Assembly: GCA_029298735.1 (NCBI GenBank)
Contig: JANSLP010000017.1
Location: 186,001-250,000 of the forward strand
Direction: 5' to 3'
DNA: 64,000 nt
DNA from: Ophiostoma sp. CBS 140.51
Lineage: Eukaryota; Ascomycota; Sordariomycetes; Ophiostomatales; Ophiostomataceae
A program made the translations under genes and the position numbers. Position 1 is the first letter of the stretch. The number at the start of each line of letters is the position of its first letter. The notes beneath the pieces were generated by a model. It worked only from the letters and a program-made list of their open reading frames with translations, did no database searches and was not told the DNA's origin. Positions 10,362 to 21,399 of this stretch are shown one piece after another.

Positions 10362-12326
10362 TCAACCCGTCGCCTTGTTTGTTGCCTTGCCTGCAGTTTG
10401 ACCACTCGACTGGTGCGTCTTGGCTATGACTTTGCCGTCTGCAGCTGGCGGTGATGCTTTTGTTTTTGGTACCTCTGGCTTCGGAATCTTGAACGGGTGC
10501 GCCTCCGTGTTGAAAACATAGTCGTCCAGACTGTAGTACTCGGGCTCCGTAAACGTCAAGTACAGGTACTTGAGCGTCTCGGCAAACCAGAAACTCTCCA
10601 TGGAGTCAAGCTTCTGCGGCGAGCCCGTCACCGTCACATCGGCAATCGCCGAGTTGGCGTGCTTCGTCGCCGTCGACCGCTCAATGTTTAGGTACATGCT
10701 CCACGCCGCTTCCTGCAGCGACCGGTCGCCCGTGATGCGGTACAGCAGAAAGACGCTCTCGACGGCCTCGGGTCTTAGTAGGTATCGCGAATCGCGAATC
10801 GATGCGAAGCCAGGCGGGCAGCGCTTGTCCTTGGGAATTTGGGCGGCGTGCCAAGCGTGCTCGTCCCAGGGGCAGGCCGTGGTGTTTTCGGCGGGAATTT
10901 TGTTTGTCAATCCCAAAGCCATCTTGTCGAGCCAGCCGCTCGGTTTGGGGCAGGGCACGAGGTCAAAGGCTTCGGGCATGACACCGGTCGGAAAGGAGTC
11001 GTAGGCCCAGATGCAGCCCTGTGTGAGTTTGCGACCGACATCGACATCGGCAGGGCGGTCAAACAGCTTGCCGCCGAGGGCAAACATGCCACCAGCAAAA
11101 CAGGTAAGGTGTTGGCCCTCGGGTACAAGGTTGATACCACTACGGGGTCCACCACCGGCAAGCACAGTGCCCGATACGAGAATGTCGTGGCCACGTGCGT
11201 CCGGGTCGGGGATCATGGGGCGGAACAGCAGGTGCTGGCGTGCGGCGTCGGCGGCTTTGGTGTACATGTCGCGGTACGTTGCATCCTGTCCGCCCAGCAA
11301 CAGGTGCATCTTGGGCAGGTATTCATAAAGCGAATCGGCCATGCCACCGAGCGTGTACATGTGACCCTTGGCCGTGAAGCCGTTCTGAATGTCCAAAAAG
11401 GTAGGCCAGAGTCCCGGGATCGTCGTGGTATCCTGGACACGGGCAAGTTCGCGCTTGATGCGGTCAATGGCGTCGTAAAAGCGGTTGTCGCCCGTCAGCT
11501 GGGCTAGCTTGGTGAATTCGAGAGATAGCGTGCCCACGGCAGCCGACGCTTCATGGTCGCTCGGGACCAGCAGACCCTGCCATGCACGGTCAAAGTGGAA
11601 ACGGTTCGACGGCATATGCGAGACGGTATCGAAAGCTGCCAGAAGCATGTGTGCCAGCTCGGCCGCTTTATCAAGTAGCGGAGTGGCACCGCTCATTTCG
11701 TACGCCGATAGTAGACCTCCGAGGTACCGAATGTTGGTCTCAAACAAACTGCATTCGTACCCTGTGGCGGCATCCCAGTCAATCGTCGCAATAGCCCGCA
11801 CGGCCTCGTCAAACTCGTTGCGCAGACCCATGATCCAGAGCGTGTCGAGACCGTCAACAAGCGTCGCGCCCCAGCCACTGAACCCATCTTTGCCCTTGAG
11901 CTTGATCGGCAACAGCTCGTCATAGCCCCAGGCGTTCTCGCGGTAGCTGTTCCAGGCGCGCAAAAAGGCGTCACGGATGGCGTCACGGCGCGTGTCTCTC
12001 AAGAGCTTGTTGTCAGCGGCCTTGTAGTCTGGGTCGGCGCGGAAGTTGTACTGGATGGAAGGCATAGGCTCAGGTGTGCCTGTGGGCAGACGCACGAGGT
12101 CGGCATCTGGGATAGGGTGGAGGCGTGGGCGCTTGGCCCAGTTGACGGAACTATTGACATAAAAGATGGGGTCGGACGATGAGCGGGCGGGCTGGAGCAC
12201 CTTGTGCAGGTAGATGCGGCCAGCACGCGGTTGGAAGACGTAGATGATAAAGAGGAAGGCGGCTGCGACGGTCACGAGGAAGCGCGTCTTGCGCCGCAGC
12301 GAGAGGGCCGATAAAAGGACGGCCAT
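10362..12326 (-). CDS. Class I alpha-1,2-mannosidase (GH47)
   Basis: A single 654-residue frame. A short basic N-terminus is followed by a signal anchor (about residues 16-31), giving the type II topology of ER/Golgi glycan-trimming enzymes. GH47 blocks are clear: the Trp/Tyr-rich entry (AWGYDELLPI), GWGATLVDGLDTLWIMGL, the ETNIRYLGGLLSAYEM block, RPEAVESVFLLYRITGD, and the C-terminal TEAHPF that lies at the calcium site. The enzyme removes alpha-1,2-linked mannose from N-glycans (calcium-dependent, inverting). The C-terminal 50 residues are Lys/Thr/Ala-rich and poorly ordered. Whether it is the ER Man9-specific enzyme or a Golgi/secreted-type paralogue cannot be decided by eye. The ATG at 12326 leads directly into the basic stretch and anchor. 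Confidence 0.93.
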   Translation of the reverse strand: MAVLLSALSLRRKTRFLVTVAAAFLFIIYVFQPRAGRIYLHKVLQPARSSSDPIFYVNSSVNWAKRPRLHPIPDADLVRLPTGTPEPMPSIQYNFRADPDYKAADNKLLRDTRRDAIRDAFLRAWNSYRENAWGYDELLPIKLKGKDGFSGWGATLVDGLDTLWIMGLRNEFDEAVRAIATIDWDAATGYECSLFETNIRYLGGLLSAYEMSGATPLLDKAAELAHMLLAAFDTVSHMPSNRFHFDRAWQGLLVPSDHEASAAVGTLSLEFTKLAQLTGDNRFYDAIDRIKRELARVQDTTTIPGLWPTFLDIQNGFTAKGHMYTLGGMADSLYEYLPKMHLLLGGQDATYRDMYTKAADAARQHLLFRPMIPDPDARGHDILVSGTVLAGGGPRSGINLVPEGQHLTCFAGGMFALGGKLFDRPADVDVGRKLTQGCIWAYDSFPTGVMPEAFDLVPCPKPSGWLDKMALGLTNKIPAENTTACPWDEHAWHAAQIPKDKRCPPGFASIRDSRYLLRPEAVESVFLLYRITGDRSLQEAAWSMYLNIERSTATKHANSAIADVTVTGSPQKLDSMESFWFAETLKYLYLTFTEPEYYSLDDYVFNTEAHPFKIPKPEVPKTKASPPAADGKVIAKTHQSSGQTAGKATNKATG

Positions 12327-13594
12327 GATGGAAGGGGTGGCGGTGGAAGTAGTTGGGTTAATGACGTGGTGGAATCATGTTAAGGGAGGAGGGTATGAGA
12401 AGGAAAGAAAACGAGTAACGAAAACGAGAAAAGCAGTAAACGAGACAAGACAAATATCACGATGCGATCAGCCTCATATATGTTTCCGATGCGGTGGGAC
12501 AACAGACGACGGAAGACGGAAGACGGGCACCGGCGTGGGTAGAGGCTAAAGTGAGAATATCAGACAGACAGGGTCCTTTTTCTGTTCTTCCCTTTTCTTT
12601 TTGCGCTTTCCCATATCCTGGCTTGTGTTGACAACGGTATGTAGCTGTTCTTCCCTTTCACACGCGAATGCTGATCGACGTTGTGGGAAGCCAAGCCGAA
12701 AGGGGCCAGGGGCAGGGGCCCAGTGGTAGCCAGAAGGCACAGAATGGCAGAGGGAAGGTGCAGTGGGGAACGGCAACACGAGGTCCGAGAGGAGGGGGAA
12801 GAGGAGAAGCCAGTGAGACGTGGAGGAAGGTGCGACCAACGATGTATCTTACTTGCCCTCGCTACCTACGTATTACAGCTGGAAGGAACGAACGAGGACA
12901 TAGTTCAGGGACCTTCGTATTACATCTGAAGCTCGTCTTACAGGTGGTAAAATACTGTTGTATGAGGATTCTACCTGACTTTGGAAAAGACCTCAGGGCA
13001 CATGGACGCGAATGACGCTCGGCACAGGCACTTGAGCTGCAGGGACCGCCCGAACGCGCCAATAAGACACGGCAAATCGGGCGAGTGTCAAAGTACGAAA
13101 CACCAAAGTTTCAGTTCCAGAGAAGGCGGTCCAACGCAGATAGAAGAAAGCAATGACAAGAAGGAAGAGACAATCAAGGCGATCATCAAGTTTAGCCACT
13201 GTTGTCATCTCATGTTGCTGCCTCGGTTGTTGTGACGTGAAAAGTTGAGTGTGAGCTTCAGTTGACCGTTAAACTTTGGCCTATTTATGCTTCTTGCCCT
13301 TAAAGTACAGCGCCAAGTCTTGGTGTTCTAGTGCCGGGAAGGGGCTCTCTAGCAGGGACAGGGACAGAACAAGCAGAGACACAGCGGCCAACAGTGCGCT
13401 GCAAGTGGAACCGAAGAGCCTAGCAAGTTTACCGCCTAGAGATGACAAAGCGGGTCCTCGCGATAAGATAAGGCTTTTTTTTTCTGCCACCAAAAAAGTA
13501 TCACCGAGTTAAAGTGCTTCCTTCACCTCGACACCTTTGTTCGATTCCGACATCACAACCCACCTCAACCACCCTCACCTCACCCACTCACACG
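12327..13594. other. Divergent promoter region, MNS1 / UTP11
   Basis: Shared upstream region of the mannosidase (-) and UTP11 (+). It contains GGGGCCAGGGGCAGGGG-type G-rich DNA near 12700. No gene is seen; short ORFs are uninformative. Confidence 0.45.
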
Positions 13595-14455
13595 ATGTCT
13601 TCCTCTATGAGAAACGCCATCCAGCGGCGCTCCCATCGTGAGCGTGCGCAGCCGCTGGAGCGCAAGCGCCTCGGCCTCCTCGAAAAGCACAAGGACTACA
13701 GCCTGCGTGCCAAAGACTGGAACAAGAAAAAGGCCACACTCCAAAGCCTGCGCGAAAAGGCCGCCGCCCGCAATGAAGACGAGTTCTCGTACAAGATGAT
13801 TACCCGGGGCAGCGGTCCCGGCACCACGCTGTCGCGCGGCAGCGACCAGAAGCGTGACCGGCACTGGACGGGTACGGTCGACGGCGACCGGGGCAACAAG
13901 GCGCTGCCCGTCGACGCGGTGCGGCTGCTCAAGACACAGGACATGGGCTACCTGCGGACAGTGCGCAGCGTGCTGGTCAAGGAGGTGGCCCAGCTGGAGG
14001 AGCGGGCGGCGCTGGCCAAGGCCTTTTTGGGCGTGACCGAGCTGGAGGAGGAGAGCGAAGAGGACGACGACGAGGACGACGACTTTGATTTCAGCGATTT
14101 CGACAGCGCACCGAAAGCCAAGGCACCAAAGACTAAAACTGTCAAGCCACTTGCCAAACCCACACGGATTGTCTTTGCGGAGAACGCAACCGAGCGCGAC
14201 GGTGTTGTGCAAAACGAGATTGTGCGGGACAAGAAGGCGGCCGCCGAAGACGACAACAGCGAAGAGCGCCAGGCCAAGATTGACAACGCACGGCGGCTGC
14301 AAAGACGGCTGATCAAGGCGCGGACACGGCTGCAGGTGCTGGACCAGGCGGAGCATGAGCTGGAGCTGCAAAGGGCGCGCATGGCCAAGACGGCGACGAT
14401 GGACATGGTCACAAAAACGGGCAAGAAGATCAAGGTCCGGGAGCGGAAGCGGTGA
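13595..14455 (+). CDS. UTP11: U3 snoRNP-associated protein Utp11
   Basis: Single exon, 286 residues. The N-terminus (SSMRNAIQRRSHRERAQP, then LGLLEKHKDYSLRAKD) is the hallmark of Utp11, a component of the small-subunit processome needed for 18S rRNA maturation in the nucleolus. The Asn-Glu-Asp-Glu-Phe-Ser-Tyr block (about residue 61), the acidic DDDEDDDFDFSDFD stretch (about 160-175) and the Lys/Arg-rich C-terminus ending KVRERKR also fit the family. The frame is open 27 codons upstream, to 13514, but the ATG at 13595 gives the conserved N-terminus and is preceded by a CA-rich leader. The length is normal for the family (about 250-290). Confidence 0.93.
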   Translation: MSSSMRNAIQRRSHRERAQPLERKRLGLLEKHKDYSLRAKDWNKKKATLQSLREKAAARNEDEFSYKMITRGSGPGTTLSRGSDQKRDRHWTGTVDGDRGNKALPVDAVRLLKTQDMGYLRTVRSVLVKEVAQLEERAALAKAFLGVTELEEESEEDDDEDDDFDFSDFDSAPKAKAPKTKTVKPLAKPTRIVFAENATERDGVVQNEIVRDKKAAAEDDNSEERQAKIDNARRLQRRLIKARTRLQVLDQAEHELELQRARMAKTATMDMVTKTGKKIKVRERKR

Positions 14456-14883
14456 GGCAACTGGGCTTGAGGTTGTCGATTGTTTTATATTTTTTTGATT
14501 GGAATTATTTTCAGGCATGGCTAAGGCGGGTCATCTTATGTCACTAGACCTCATTTCTGTTTCTTAGTATAGGCGTTGGATGGTCAAAAGCACTAATTTT
14601 TCATTGGACTTGGATTTGAAGTTGGAATGATGTCAACATGTGTGAATATATTGTGGGAAAGCTAATCAAGCAGGAAAAAGAAAAGAAGAACGAACATAAA
14701 ACGACAAGACAAACGAAACGCCTCATCCAGATGTATACGCCGACATGAAAATCTAAAAGACCAAAGTAGAGTTACAGATAAAAAACGGAAAAGAAAAAAG
14801 AAACACCAGCATCATCAGTCGTGGAGAGGTATAGGAAACATAGAATCGAAAAGAGAGAAATAAATGAAAAGAGTGACCAACCA
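14456..14883. other. Convergent 3' intergenic, UTP11 / hypothetical gene
   Basis: AT-rich spacer between two stop codons, with A-rich runs on the plus strand from 14680 to 14860. No gene is seen. Confidence 0.5.
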
Positions 14884-17178
14884 CTACAGCAGCTTCTCAT
14901 TCGTCACGCACTTGAAGCAGCCACCAACAATCGCCAGAATCGCCCGCACCATCATGGCCACACACCAGAAGCAGCACTTGAATAAGGCAGCAATCAGCCG
15001 CAAGCAACCAGGCATCTTGTCCTCGTCCTTTTCTTTGCGGCTGCGCTTCTTGCTCGACTTGGTCGTCATGCCGCCGCCGGTGCCGCCATTGTCCATCATG
15101 CCGATATTGCGGCCGCCACCACCATTACCCACAGGGCCCATTTCGAACATCTTGCCCGACAAGTCGATGCTCGTCTGGCTCTCAAGGTCGAGGTCAAAGT
15201 CGTCCATGCGTGGGCGGCCTTTGCTGGAAGACTTGTTCTTCTTGCCGCCACCAAAGAAGCCAAAGCCAAGACGGCTGCTCTTCTTCTCAACAGTACGCTT
15301 TCCACCACCGCCGCTGGCACCATCCCGCATGCTCAGGCGGCTCGTGCTGCCGCGACCCATGGCACCATTCAGGACCATGTTGACCAGACTGTTGTGGGCA
15401 CTGTTGTGTTGGCCCAGGCCGTGCTGGTGCATCGCCAGACGGCTGTCGGGCGGCGGTGCAAACTGCTCGACGGCGGCAAACTGGCCGTCATTGTGGGCCA
15501 CCAACAGCAGAGCAGTAACCACAACATCCACCAAGTACACGGCATCAATTTTTGAGGCAATACCCGTGTCCACTTCGAGAAAGCCAGCGCCAGTACCGTC
15601 GCGTGTCAGCCGTGCCAGGTGCTGCGGCGACTCCCGGTGCTCCAGCGTGTAGGCTGTGCGGCTCCATGTAGAACTGCGCTCAATCGTGACGGCAAAGGGC
15701 AGCGCAAGGGTCGGGTGCACCAAGAAATACGTGCTGGTGTCGTCGTCCCATACGAGGCGGGCACATTCACGCTCGGCGGTGGCGACCATGGCGGCGTCGT
15801 TGGGGCGCTCGAGGGCCATGCGGGTAGCGGCCGATGGGTACAGCAAAGCAACCAAGCCGTCTTGGGGCTGGTGGCGACGGGCTTCTTCTTCCAACGTGGT
15901 CGTCATGGCCACCTGCCAGTTCTTGCTGCCGTCGAAGCGGGCATTGTGGGCAGCGGCGGCGGCGGCAGCACTGCTCTCAACACTCTGGATACCGCTGCCG
16001 CCAGCGATGCTGCCACTAGACACACCCATATCGAGGACGCTGTTTCTACTGGAACCGCCACCGTCGGCACCGCTGCCTGCAACGTCTGCGTCTGAAGAGC
16101 TGTTGTGGTTGTTCTTGGAAGACTCCAGCTTGAACGGCCGCGCCGGGTCGTGTCTTGACAGCGTCACATAGGCCGACATGGACGTTGGGTCCAGACGCAG
16201 ACGGTAGAATGGCTGATGGTTTGCTGATGACAGACGGTAGATGGGTGCATCACGGTCGCAGGACATGCGCAGACAGAATACACGACCCTCCGAAGGACCG
16301 GCCTTCCAGCCGTTGGCAACTTTCCACAGGTTGCGCAGATCGTCAGAGGTTGACGGTTTTGGCAGTGCCGGAGGATCACCGCGGGGTGCACCAACAGGCA
16401 CAGGACCCGAGTGCATGGCTACTTGGACGGGTGCTGGTGACGGGTCGTTTGGTGGTGTAATCTGGACGGTCGGTCTTTGTCTTGCCGGACTGGCAACGTT
16501 GACGCTTGGAGCATAAACTGGGGCCGGGCTCGTCGTGCGAGCAGCGGCGGCAGCATCAATATGCTGATTTGGCTGCTCTGGTTGTTGCGTCATCGTCGAT
16601 ACAGGCGAATACAGTGGCCGGCTAATCACACCACGGGGGATGCGTGTTGGGCTTGTTTGTGTAGGGAAATAGTTTTGCTCGTCCAGGGACACATCTGGGT
16701 TGTACTGCGGGAAGATGGACCGCAGTGCTGGTGGCCGGTGTCTTTGTTGTTGTGTCGAGGAAGACCCCTGTGTGCTCTGCTGCTGCAACTGCTGCTCGGC
16801 CAGCGTGGCTGCTCCACTCGGCATCGGCGGCGGCGGGTCATCGTCAATCGGCGGGCCATCGTCGTACATGGACAGGCGCACTTTGGCAATCGAGCTGCGG
16901 GACCGGACGCTGCTGTTGCGGGCCATGTCGTCTTCCGTTGAAGTGTGCTCTGGTGACCTTCTTGAGATATCGGCCACGGCCACAGGTGCGGGGATCTGCA
17001 CTTCAGCCGTCACGGCTTCGCCAATCGTCTGCGGAAAGTGTCCTGTCGCCTCGGGTGAAAGACGCTGCTGTTGTTGTTGAGGTGATGCGGCGCGGGGCCG
17101 GGATGCTTGTGTTCTGGATGGCGGACGGCCTGTGCTGGGGAAGAGGGAGAAGCCTCCTGATGGTGTTGTTCCAGACAT
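14884..17178 (-). CDS. Conserved fungal low-complexity protein with Cys-rich hydrophobic C-terminus
   Basis: Single 764-residue frame. The N-terminal half is Pro/Ser/Gln-rich with poly-Gln tracts and reads as disordered. A globular middle section (about residues 280-580) holds blocks such as LWKVANGWKAG, VFCLRMSCDRDAPIYRL and DTGIASKIDAVYLVDVVVTA. A Lys-rich linker follows, then a strongly hydrophobic Cys-rich tail (about 722-758, with paired cysteines), likely membrane-associated or acylated. The layout resembles a Pezizomycotina family that databases carry under the misleading name acetylserotonin methyltransferase-like; I see no S-adenosylmethionine-binding motif, so I do not assign that activity. 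Function unknown. The ATG at 17178 opens with MSGTTPSGGFSLFPS, which fits that family's start. Confidence 0.75.
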   Translation of the reverse strand: MSGTTPSGGFSLFPSTGRPPSRTQASRPRAASPQQQQQRLSPEATGHFPQTIGEAVTAEVQIPAPVAVADISRRSPEHTSTEDDMARNSSVRSRSSIAKVRLSMYDDGPPIDDDPPPPMPSGAATLAEQQLQQQSTQGSSSTQQQRHRPPALRSIFPQYNPDVSLDEQNYFPTQTSPTRIPRGVISRPLYSPVSTMTQQPEQPNQHIDAAAAARTTSPAPVYAPSVNVASPARQRPTVQITPPNDPSPAPVQVAMHSGPVPVGAPRGDPPALPKPSTSDDLRNLWKVANGWKAGPSEGRVFCLRMSCDRDAPIYRLSSANHQPFYRLRLDPTSMSAYVTLSRHDPARPFKLESSKNNHNSSSDADVAGSGADGGGSSRNSVLDMGVSSGSIAGGSGIQSVESSAAAAAAAHNARFDGSKNWQVAMTTTLEEEARRHQPQDGLVALLYPSAATRMALERPNDAAMVATAERECARLVWDDDTSTYFLVHPTLALPFAVTIERSSTWSRTAYTLEHRESPQHLARLTRDGTGAGFLEVDTGIASKIDAVYLVDVVVTALLLVAHNDGQFAAVEQFAPPPDSRLAMHQHGLGQHNSAHNSLVNMVLNGAMGRGSTSRLSMRDGASGGGGKRTVEKKSSRLGFGFFGGGKKNKSSSKGRPRMDDFDLDLESQTSIDLSGKMFEMGPVGNGGGGRNIGMMDNGGTGGGMTTKSSKKRSRKEKDEDKMPGCLRLIAALFKCCFWCVAMMVRAILAIVGGCFKCVTNEKLL

Positions 17179-19505
17179 TTTGAGGAGAAGATGTGGAGGT
17201 GGGTAGGAGGTAGAAATTGAGGAGAGAGATCCTGTCTCTCAAAGATGAGCGGTGGACAGATCAAGCTGCCGTATAGTAAAGTCAAAAGAGAATCAAGAGT
17301 CAATGGATGCGAGATGCGAGTCGAGTATCACCAAAGCATGATTCGATTCCCAGAGTTTATGTTGCCTGCATGAAAGTCGTGCGAGCTCGAGTATGATCGA
17401 GTTTGACCGACGAGACGAGGTGGTTCGTGTAAACAAGGATGAAAGGCGAAGAGAAAAGACGAAGATGAAGAAATCAGAAAAGAGGACAGCCAAGAAGAGA
17501 AAATACGGTCAGATGTCAGAGACACAAAAAAAAAAAAGGCTCCTCTTGTTTTTCTTTTCCTTTTCAAAAAGCAGATGCACGGGCGGGAAGGAAACGGCTG
17601 GTGGCCTGCATATATTACTCTGGGGGGCAGTTGACAAGCGGGCAGCGGCCGGCGACAAGAGAGCATGGACCCCTGTCCGACCAGGTCTTGGACGAGATGT
17701 CTGGATGCGTGGACGTGTGGACGGTAGCGGTTATTTTTACCTCGACTTGTTAAGTCCTCCTCCTCCTCCTCCTCCTGCTAGTGCCTCCGTGCATCCCGCC
17801 CACAACCACACAACCTTCACAAGAATAGACGGGCGCGTTCCCCAAAAACGGTGTAGGGGATACAGGAGAGATCGGGTTGCAGGGCGAGTCATCCACCAAC
17901 CTCTCCCATGTCCCATGTCCCTTGTCCCTCTGCCGCCATGCACCCCTCTTTTTTTATTCTTTTCGACCTCTATATTCTCTACAGCCACATGGAAAGCAAA
18001 TTCGAGCTCCCACTGAGCAGTCAACAACGGACAGCACCCAGTGGCGGGCAGGGAGAGATCCGGGGCAAGAAAAAGAGGTTGGAGGGGGTGGACCCGGGTG
18101 ACGAGAAAATCAAAAGTGACAGTTGACGCTTGCCGCCCCGTCTTTTCTTGTTCTTGCACGCATTTTTACTTGTTTTTTTTATGTTTCCTTGAAAGCTCTA
18201 AACAATATCGAAACGCCCAGATGCGCGCGCGCCTGCTGGAGAGAAAGCTGATGAAAGAGAGAGACTTGCCTGCCCAGTGGCTCTTCTCTTGTATTTCCTC
18301 TTTAAGCGCTGGGCAAGGGTCTCTGAAAAGTGGGTCACTTAGAAGGAGGAGGGGAGCGCCTGGCGACGTCGTATGAAGGTGGTTGGAACAAAGGATCTCA
18401 GAATTACACAGAACAGGAGGAAAAGGCCCGTCCTGGTGCTTCGTGCAGAATTTGACGGAGAGTATGCACTGAAGAAAGAAAGTGAAGAATTCGTCGAACA
18501 AAAAAAGAGGCGGGCGAATGCACACAATATGGCAGTCGCGACCGGCCATTGGCTAGGGCGCGGGAAGGCCCATGGGCGGGTTGCGGGAAGCGCTGCCAAA
18601 TATAGAAATAGAGAGCTCAACACTGTGGAGTTCTGGGCCAATCACAGCTCGCATCACCTTGCATCCTGTAACTATTAGACGCCGAGCACACACTCTCGAT
18701 CTTATTTTTAGCCCTGGACGTCCTTTGTCATCGTCTATTTCTCCAGTGTCAAAAAAAGCTTTCATTGTCTTTATTGTGTCCGAGGAGACGTCTCAGCGGC
18801 AAAGCTGTCCGGCTATCTAATAGGTGGACATTGAGATTGAACGACCATATGCAGGTAAGCGGACGACTGTGATTCAATATTGAAGGAAAATTCAATGTAT
18901 GTCGTTTAAGGGCCATCAACAGTCTAGACATTCTAGGTGATCTTCATAAACGTGGGATAGGACCTGTCACGTGGGTCCCTCCGCACAACGCGGATAGACT
19001 TTATGCTTGATGCCAAAAATGTGGACTGCAAGTCTTACATCATCGAAGCAATTGCCAGCCGCCGAGCACGACACGCAAACAATAAGTACAACGCTCCATC
19101 GGGCACTCATCCCGATAGCCAAGCGCCGTGGCGGCGGGTATTGTCAAAGAAACTCTGGTATCAGAAAGGCAGACTTTCATTGATTGTATACAGAATGGTC
19201 ACTCGCGACAAAGATCGACATGTAGACACTTGTGACGACCCCCGTGTTCATCTGTAAACGCTGGCGGCTGGCGCCGAGATTTTGTGAGGTTATTCTGCCT
19301 TGTCGTCGAGAAAGAAAAAACCATCTATATTGTGTGTGTGTATTAGACTATTTGGTCCACCTGAGTGGCAGGACACCCGAGAAATAAACGCCTTGGCCGA
19401 GACGACACGAAAAACAAAACAAAAAAAAGTGCGATGCAGATACACAGTACTGCAAGAAAATCTATCTGTACATATAGTATATAGCGTCCGTCACACCGAG
19501 CGAGA
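17179..19505. other. Long intergenic region upstream of the 764-aa gene
   Basis: About 2.3 kb between the start of one minus-strand gene and the stop of the next. It includes a TCC microsatellite (17755-17775), T-rich tracts near 17530-17570 and 17950-17990, and G-rich DNA near 18070. ORFs on both strands are short and show no domain. It probably holds the promoter of the 764-residue protein gene; an unannotated transcript cannot be excluded. Confidence 0.4.
17755..17775 (+). repeat. (TCC)7 microsatellite
   Basis: Perfect trinucleotide repeat of seven units in the upstream region of the 764-residue protein gene. It is a likely polymorphic site and has no coding role. Confidence 0.85.
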
Positions 19506-20432
19506 TTACTCATCCTCACTATCGCCATCGGCCTCTTCCTCCTCGTTCTGGTGGAAGATGACCTTCTCGGCCAGCTCCAGACACTTCCGCACGGGCAGGC
19601 CAATCACATTGTCCATGCTGCCCTCGATGCGGCTCACCAGCAACAGACCGCCCGTGCCCTGCAGCGCGTAGCCGCCCGCCTTGTCGGCGCCCTCGCGTGT
19701 GCGCACATAGCTGTCAATCACGGCGTCCGTCAGGCCCTCGGACACCTTGGTAAACACCACTTTGGTTTCTTCCGTGTACGACGCAATCGAGTAGCCCGGG
19801 TGGGCGGCGTCCTGCCGCGGCGACAGCACACAAACGGCCGTCAGCACACGGTGGGCATCGGTGTCGCGCAGGTGCCGCAACATCTTGATGTGGTCCTGAG
19901 CGGAGCGCGGCTTTTCCAAAATCTGGCCGGCGCGGGTAACAATGACGGTGTCGGCGGCAATAACGAGTTCCGGGTCGGGCGCCACGGTGTGGTGCTGGTC
20001 GGGTTCCGCCTCTTTCAGTTCGGCCTCTTCTTCTTGCGACTTGAGGACCTCCTGGTAGACATCGAGGCACTTGCGGTGTGCCGTCTCGGAGACATACTCA
20101 AAGGGCCCATACAACGTCTTGGAGAGGTCCTCGGGTTTTTGCGATGGCCAGATCTCAAGCTTGGTGAGGCCAACCTGGGCGAGCAGCTGTTTCCGGCGCG
20201 GTGAGGCCGATGCGAGGATGACACGGCGGGAGCGCAGGTGTGCGAGGATGGGAATATCCATCGGTGGTGGCGGCTTGCGCGGTGGAGGCGCGCCTCGCGG
20301 TCTAGGAGCGGCGGCGGCGGAAGCGCCAGTTGAAGAAGCAGGCTCATACTCGGCCGCGGTGGTGTAGACCGGTGGCGGATCGGTCGGGATGGAGCTGTCT
20401 GGCGGAGCAGCGCCGCTCTTTGTGTCGGACAT
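19506..20432 (-). CDS. Maf-type nucleoside triphosphate pyrophosphatase
   Basis: Single frame, 308 residues. The Maf/HAM1-like fold is shown by ILASASPRRKQLL (about residues 71-83; phosphate-binding Ser and Arg-Arg), the catalytic Asp block VIAADTVIV (about 155) and the late block AGGYALQGTGG followed by IEGSMDNVIGLP. Maf proteins hydrolyse modified or canonical nucleoside triphosphates to the monophosphate and act in nucleotide-pool cleaning. A Pro/Ala-rich N-terminal extension (about 65 residues) and an acidic C-terminus (EEEEADGDSEDE) are additions seen in fungal members. The ATG at 20432 is the first of the frame; an internal Met at about residue 58 would give a more bacterial-like length. 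It is divergent from the bHLH gene. Confidence 0.9.
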   Translation of the reverse strand: MSDTKSGAAPPDSSIPTDPPPVYTTAAEYEPASSTGASAAAAPRPRGAPPPRKPPPPMDIPILAHLRSRRVILASASPRRKQLLAQVGLTKLEIWPSQKPEDLSKTLYGPFEYVSETAHRKCLDVYQEVLKSQEEEAELKEAEPDQHHTVAPDPELVIAADTVIVTRAGQILEKPRSAQDHIKMLRHLRDTDAHRVLTAVCVLSPRQDAAHPGYSIASYTEETKVVFTKVSEGLTDAVIDSYVRTREGADKAGGYALQGTGGLLLVSRIEGSMDNVIGLPVRKCLELAEKVIFHQNEEEEADGDSEDE

Positions 20433-21399
20433 TGTGGAGGGTGAAATGGGGTCGATGGTTGGATGGATGGGATATTCGACGAAAGGGGAGGGCTGCGCAA
20501 CCTCGATGGAAGCTTCGGTGAGCCAATCGGTGAGGGTTGGGCTTCGTACGAGGGCGTTGTCGATGAAAGTGATGGCGGTGCGACAAAAGGAGTGAAAGAG
20601 TAAACACGATGCAGTAAAAGGGGCCGCGATGAAATTCGATGTTTAAAGAGGTAAGGGTATATCGAAGTTGACGTATTCCAAATCGCACCTTCCTCGTTGT
20701 CAATTGACAGCCTGACAGCTTCCCAGGCCTTTGGGGGCTTTCCGTTTCACTCCGGCCGTTCCTTCTTATCTTATCGCGGCTATGTGGGGCCTTGGCCACA
20801 GTGCCCAGGTCACGCTTTTTTACTAAGAGGACCGTGTCGAAAGAAGTCTCAGTTTGAGAGACCCCAACCTGGGGCGGAAGGACCTGCCCCGCTTTATTTT
20901 TTTGTTATTCGCATTGCCTGTGCCGTCACAGTCACATGCCAACTTTCTCCACACTTGCCGACCAAATTGGCTGCTGCTTTCGCACCTGCCGACTAACTAC
21001 TACTGCGACTGAGTACTCAGTACTCTGTACACACAACCCAGACTGCCTCAACTCACACATAGCACATCAATGACACACAACGACCGGCCAGCTTCTGACA
21101 AACCACCATAGCAGCAAGAAAAAACACCGAACATCCGCACATGCCTCTGGCAGCCGGGCCTCGCAACCCCCTTTATATGCCTCCTCCCAAGGCCTCATCC
21201 ACGACGACTTTCTCAGTGTTCTGAATTTCTGGAGTTTAACAGTTAACTCGGCCCATGTCTCGTGCATTTGCGACGCCGCCTTTTGTCACGCATCCCTCGA
21301 CTTTCTGACCCTTTCGACGTTGCCGATCGATCAAGCAGTTGCTACCACATCCACCTCTACTATCAACTTTCATTCTCTCGTCCCATCCCACGCATCATC
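20433..21399. promoter_or_regulatory. Divergent promoter region, Maf / bHLH
   Basis: About 970 bp between two divergent start codons. A TTTATATG element at 21172-21179, 220 bp before the bHLH ATG, is a weak TATA candidate. The short 'ACTCAGTACTC' palindrome-like repeat near 21013 has no assigned role. No gene is seen. Confidence 0.4.

Noticed and set aside
13539..13548. tRNA B-box-like GTTCGATTCC
   Set aside because: No A-box, acceptor stem or anticodon arm at the right distance; it lies in the UTP11 leader.
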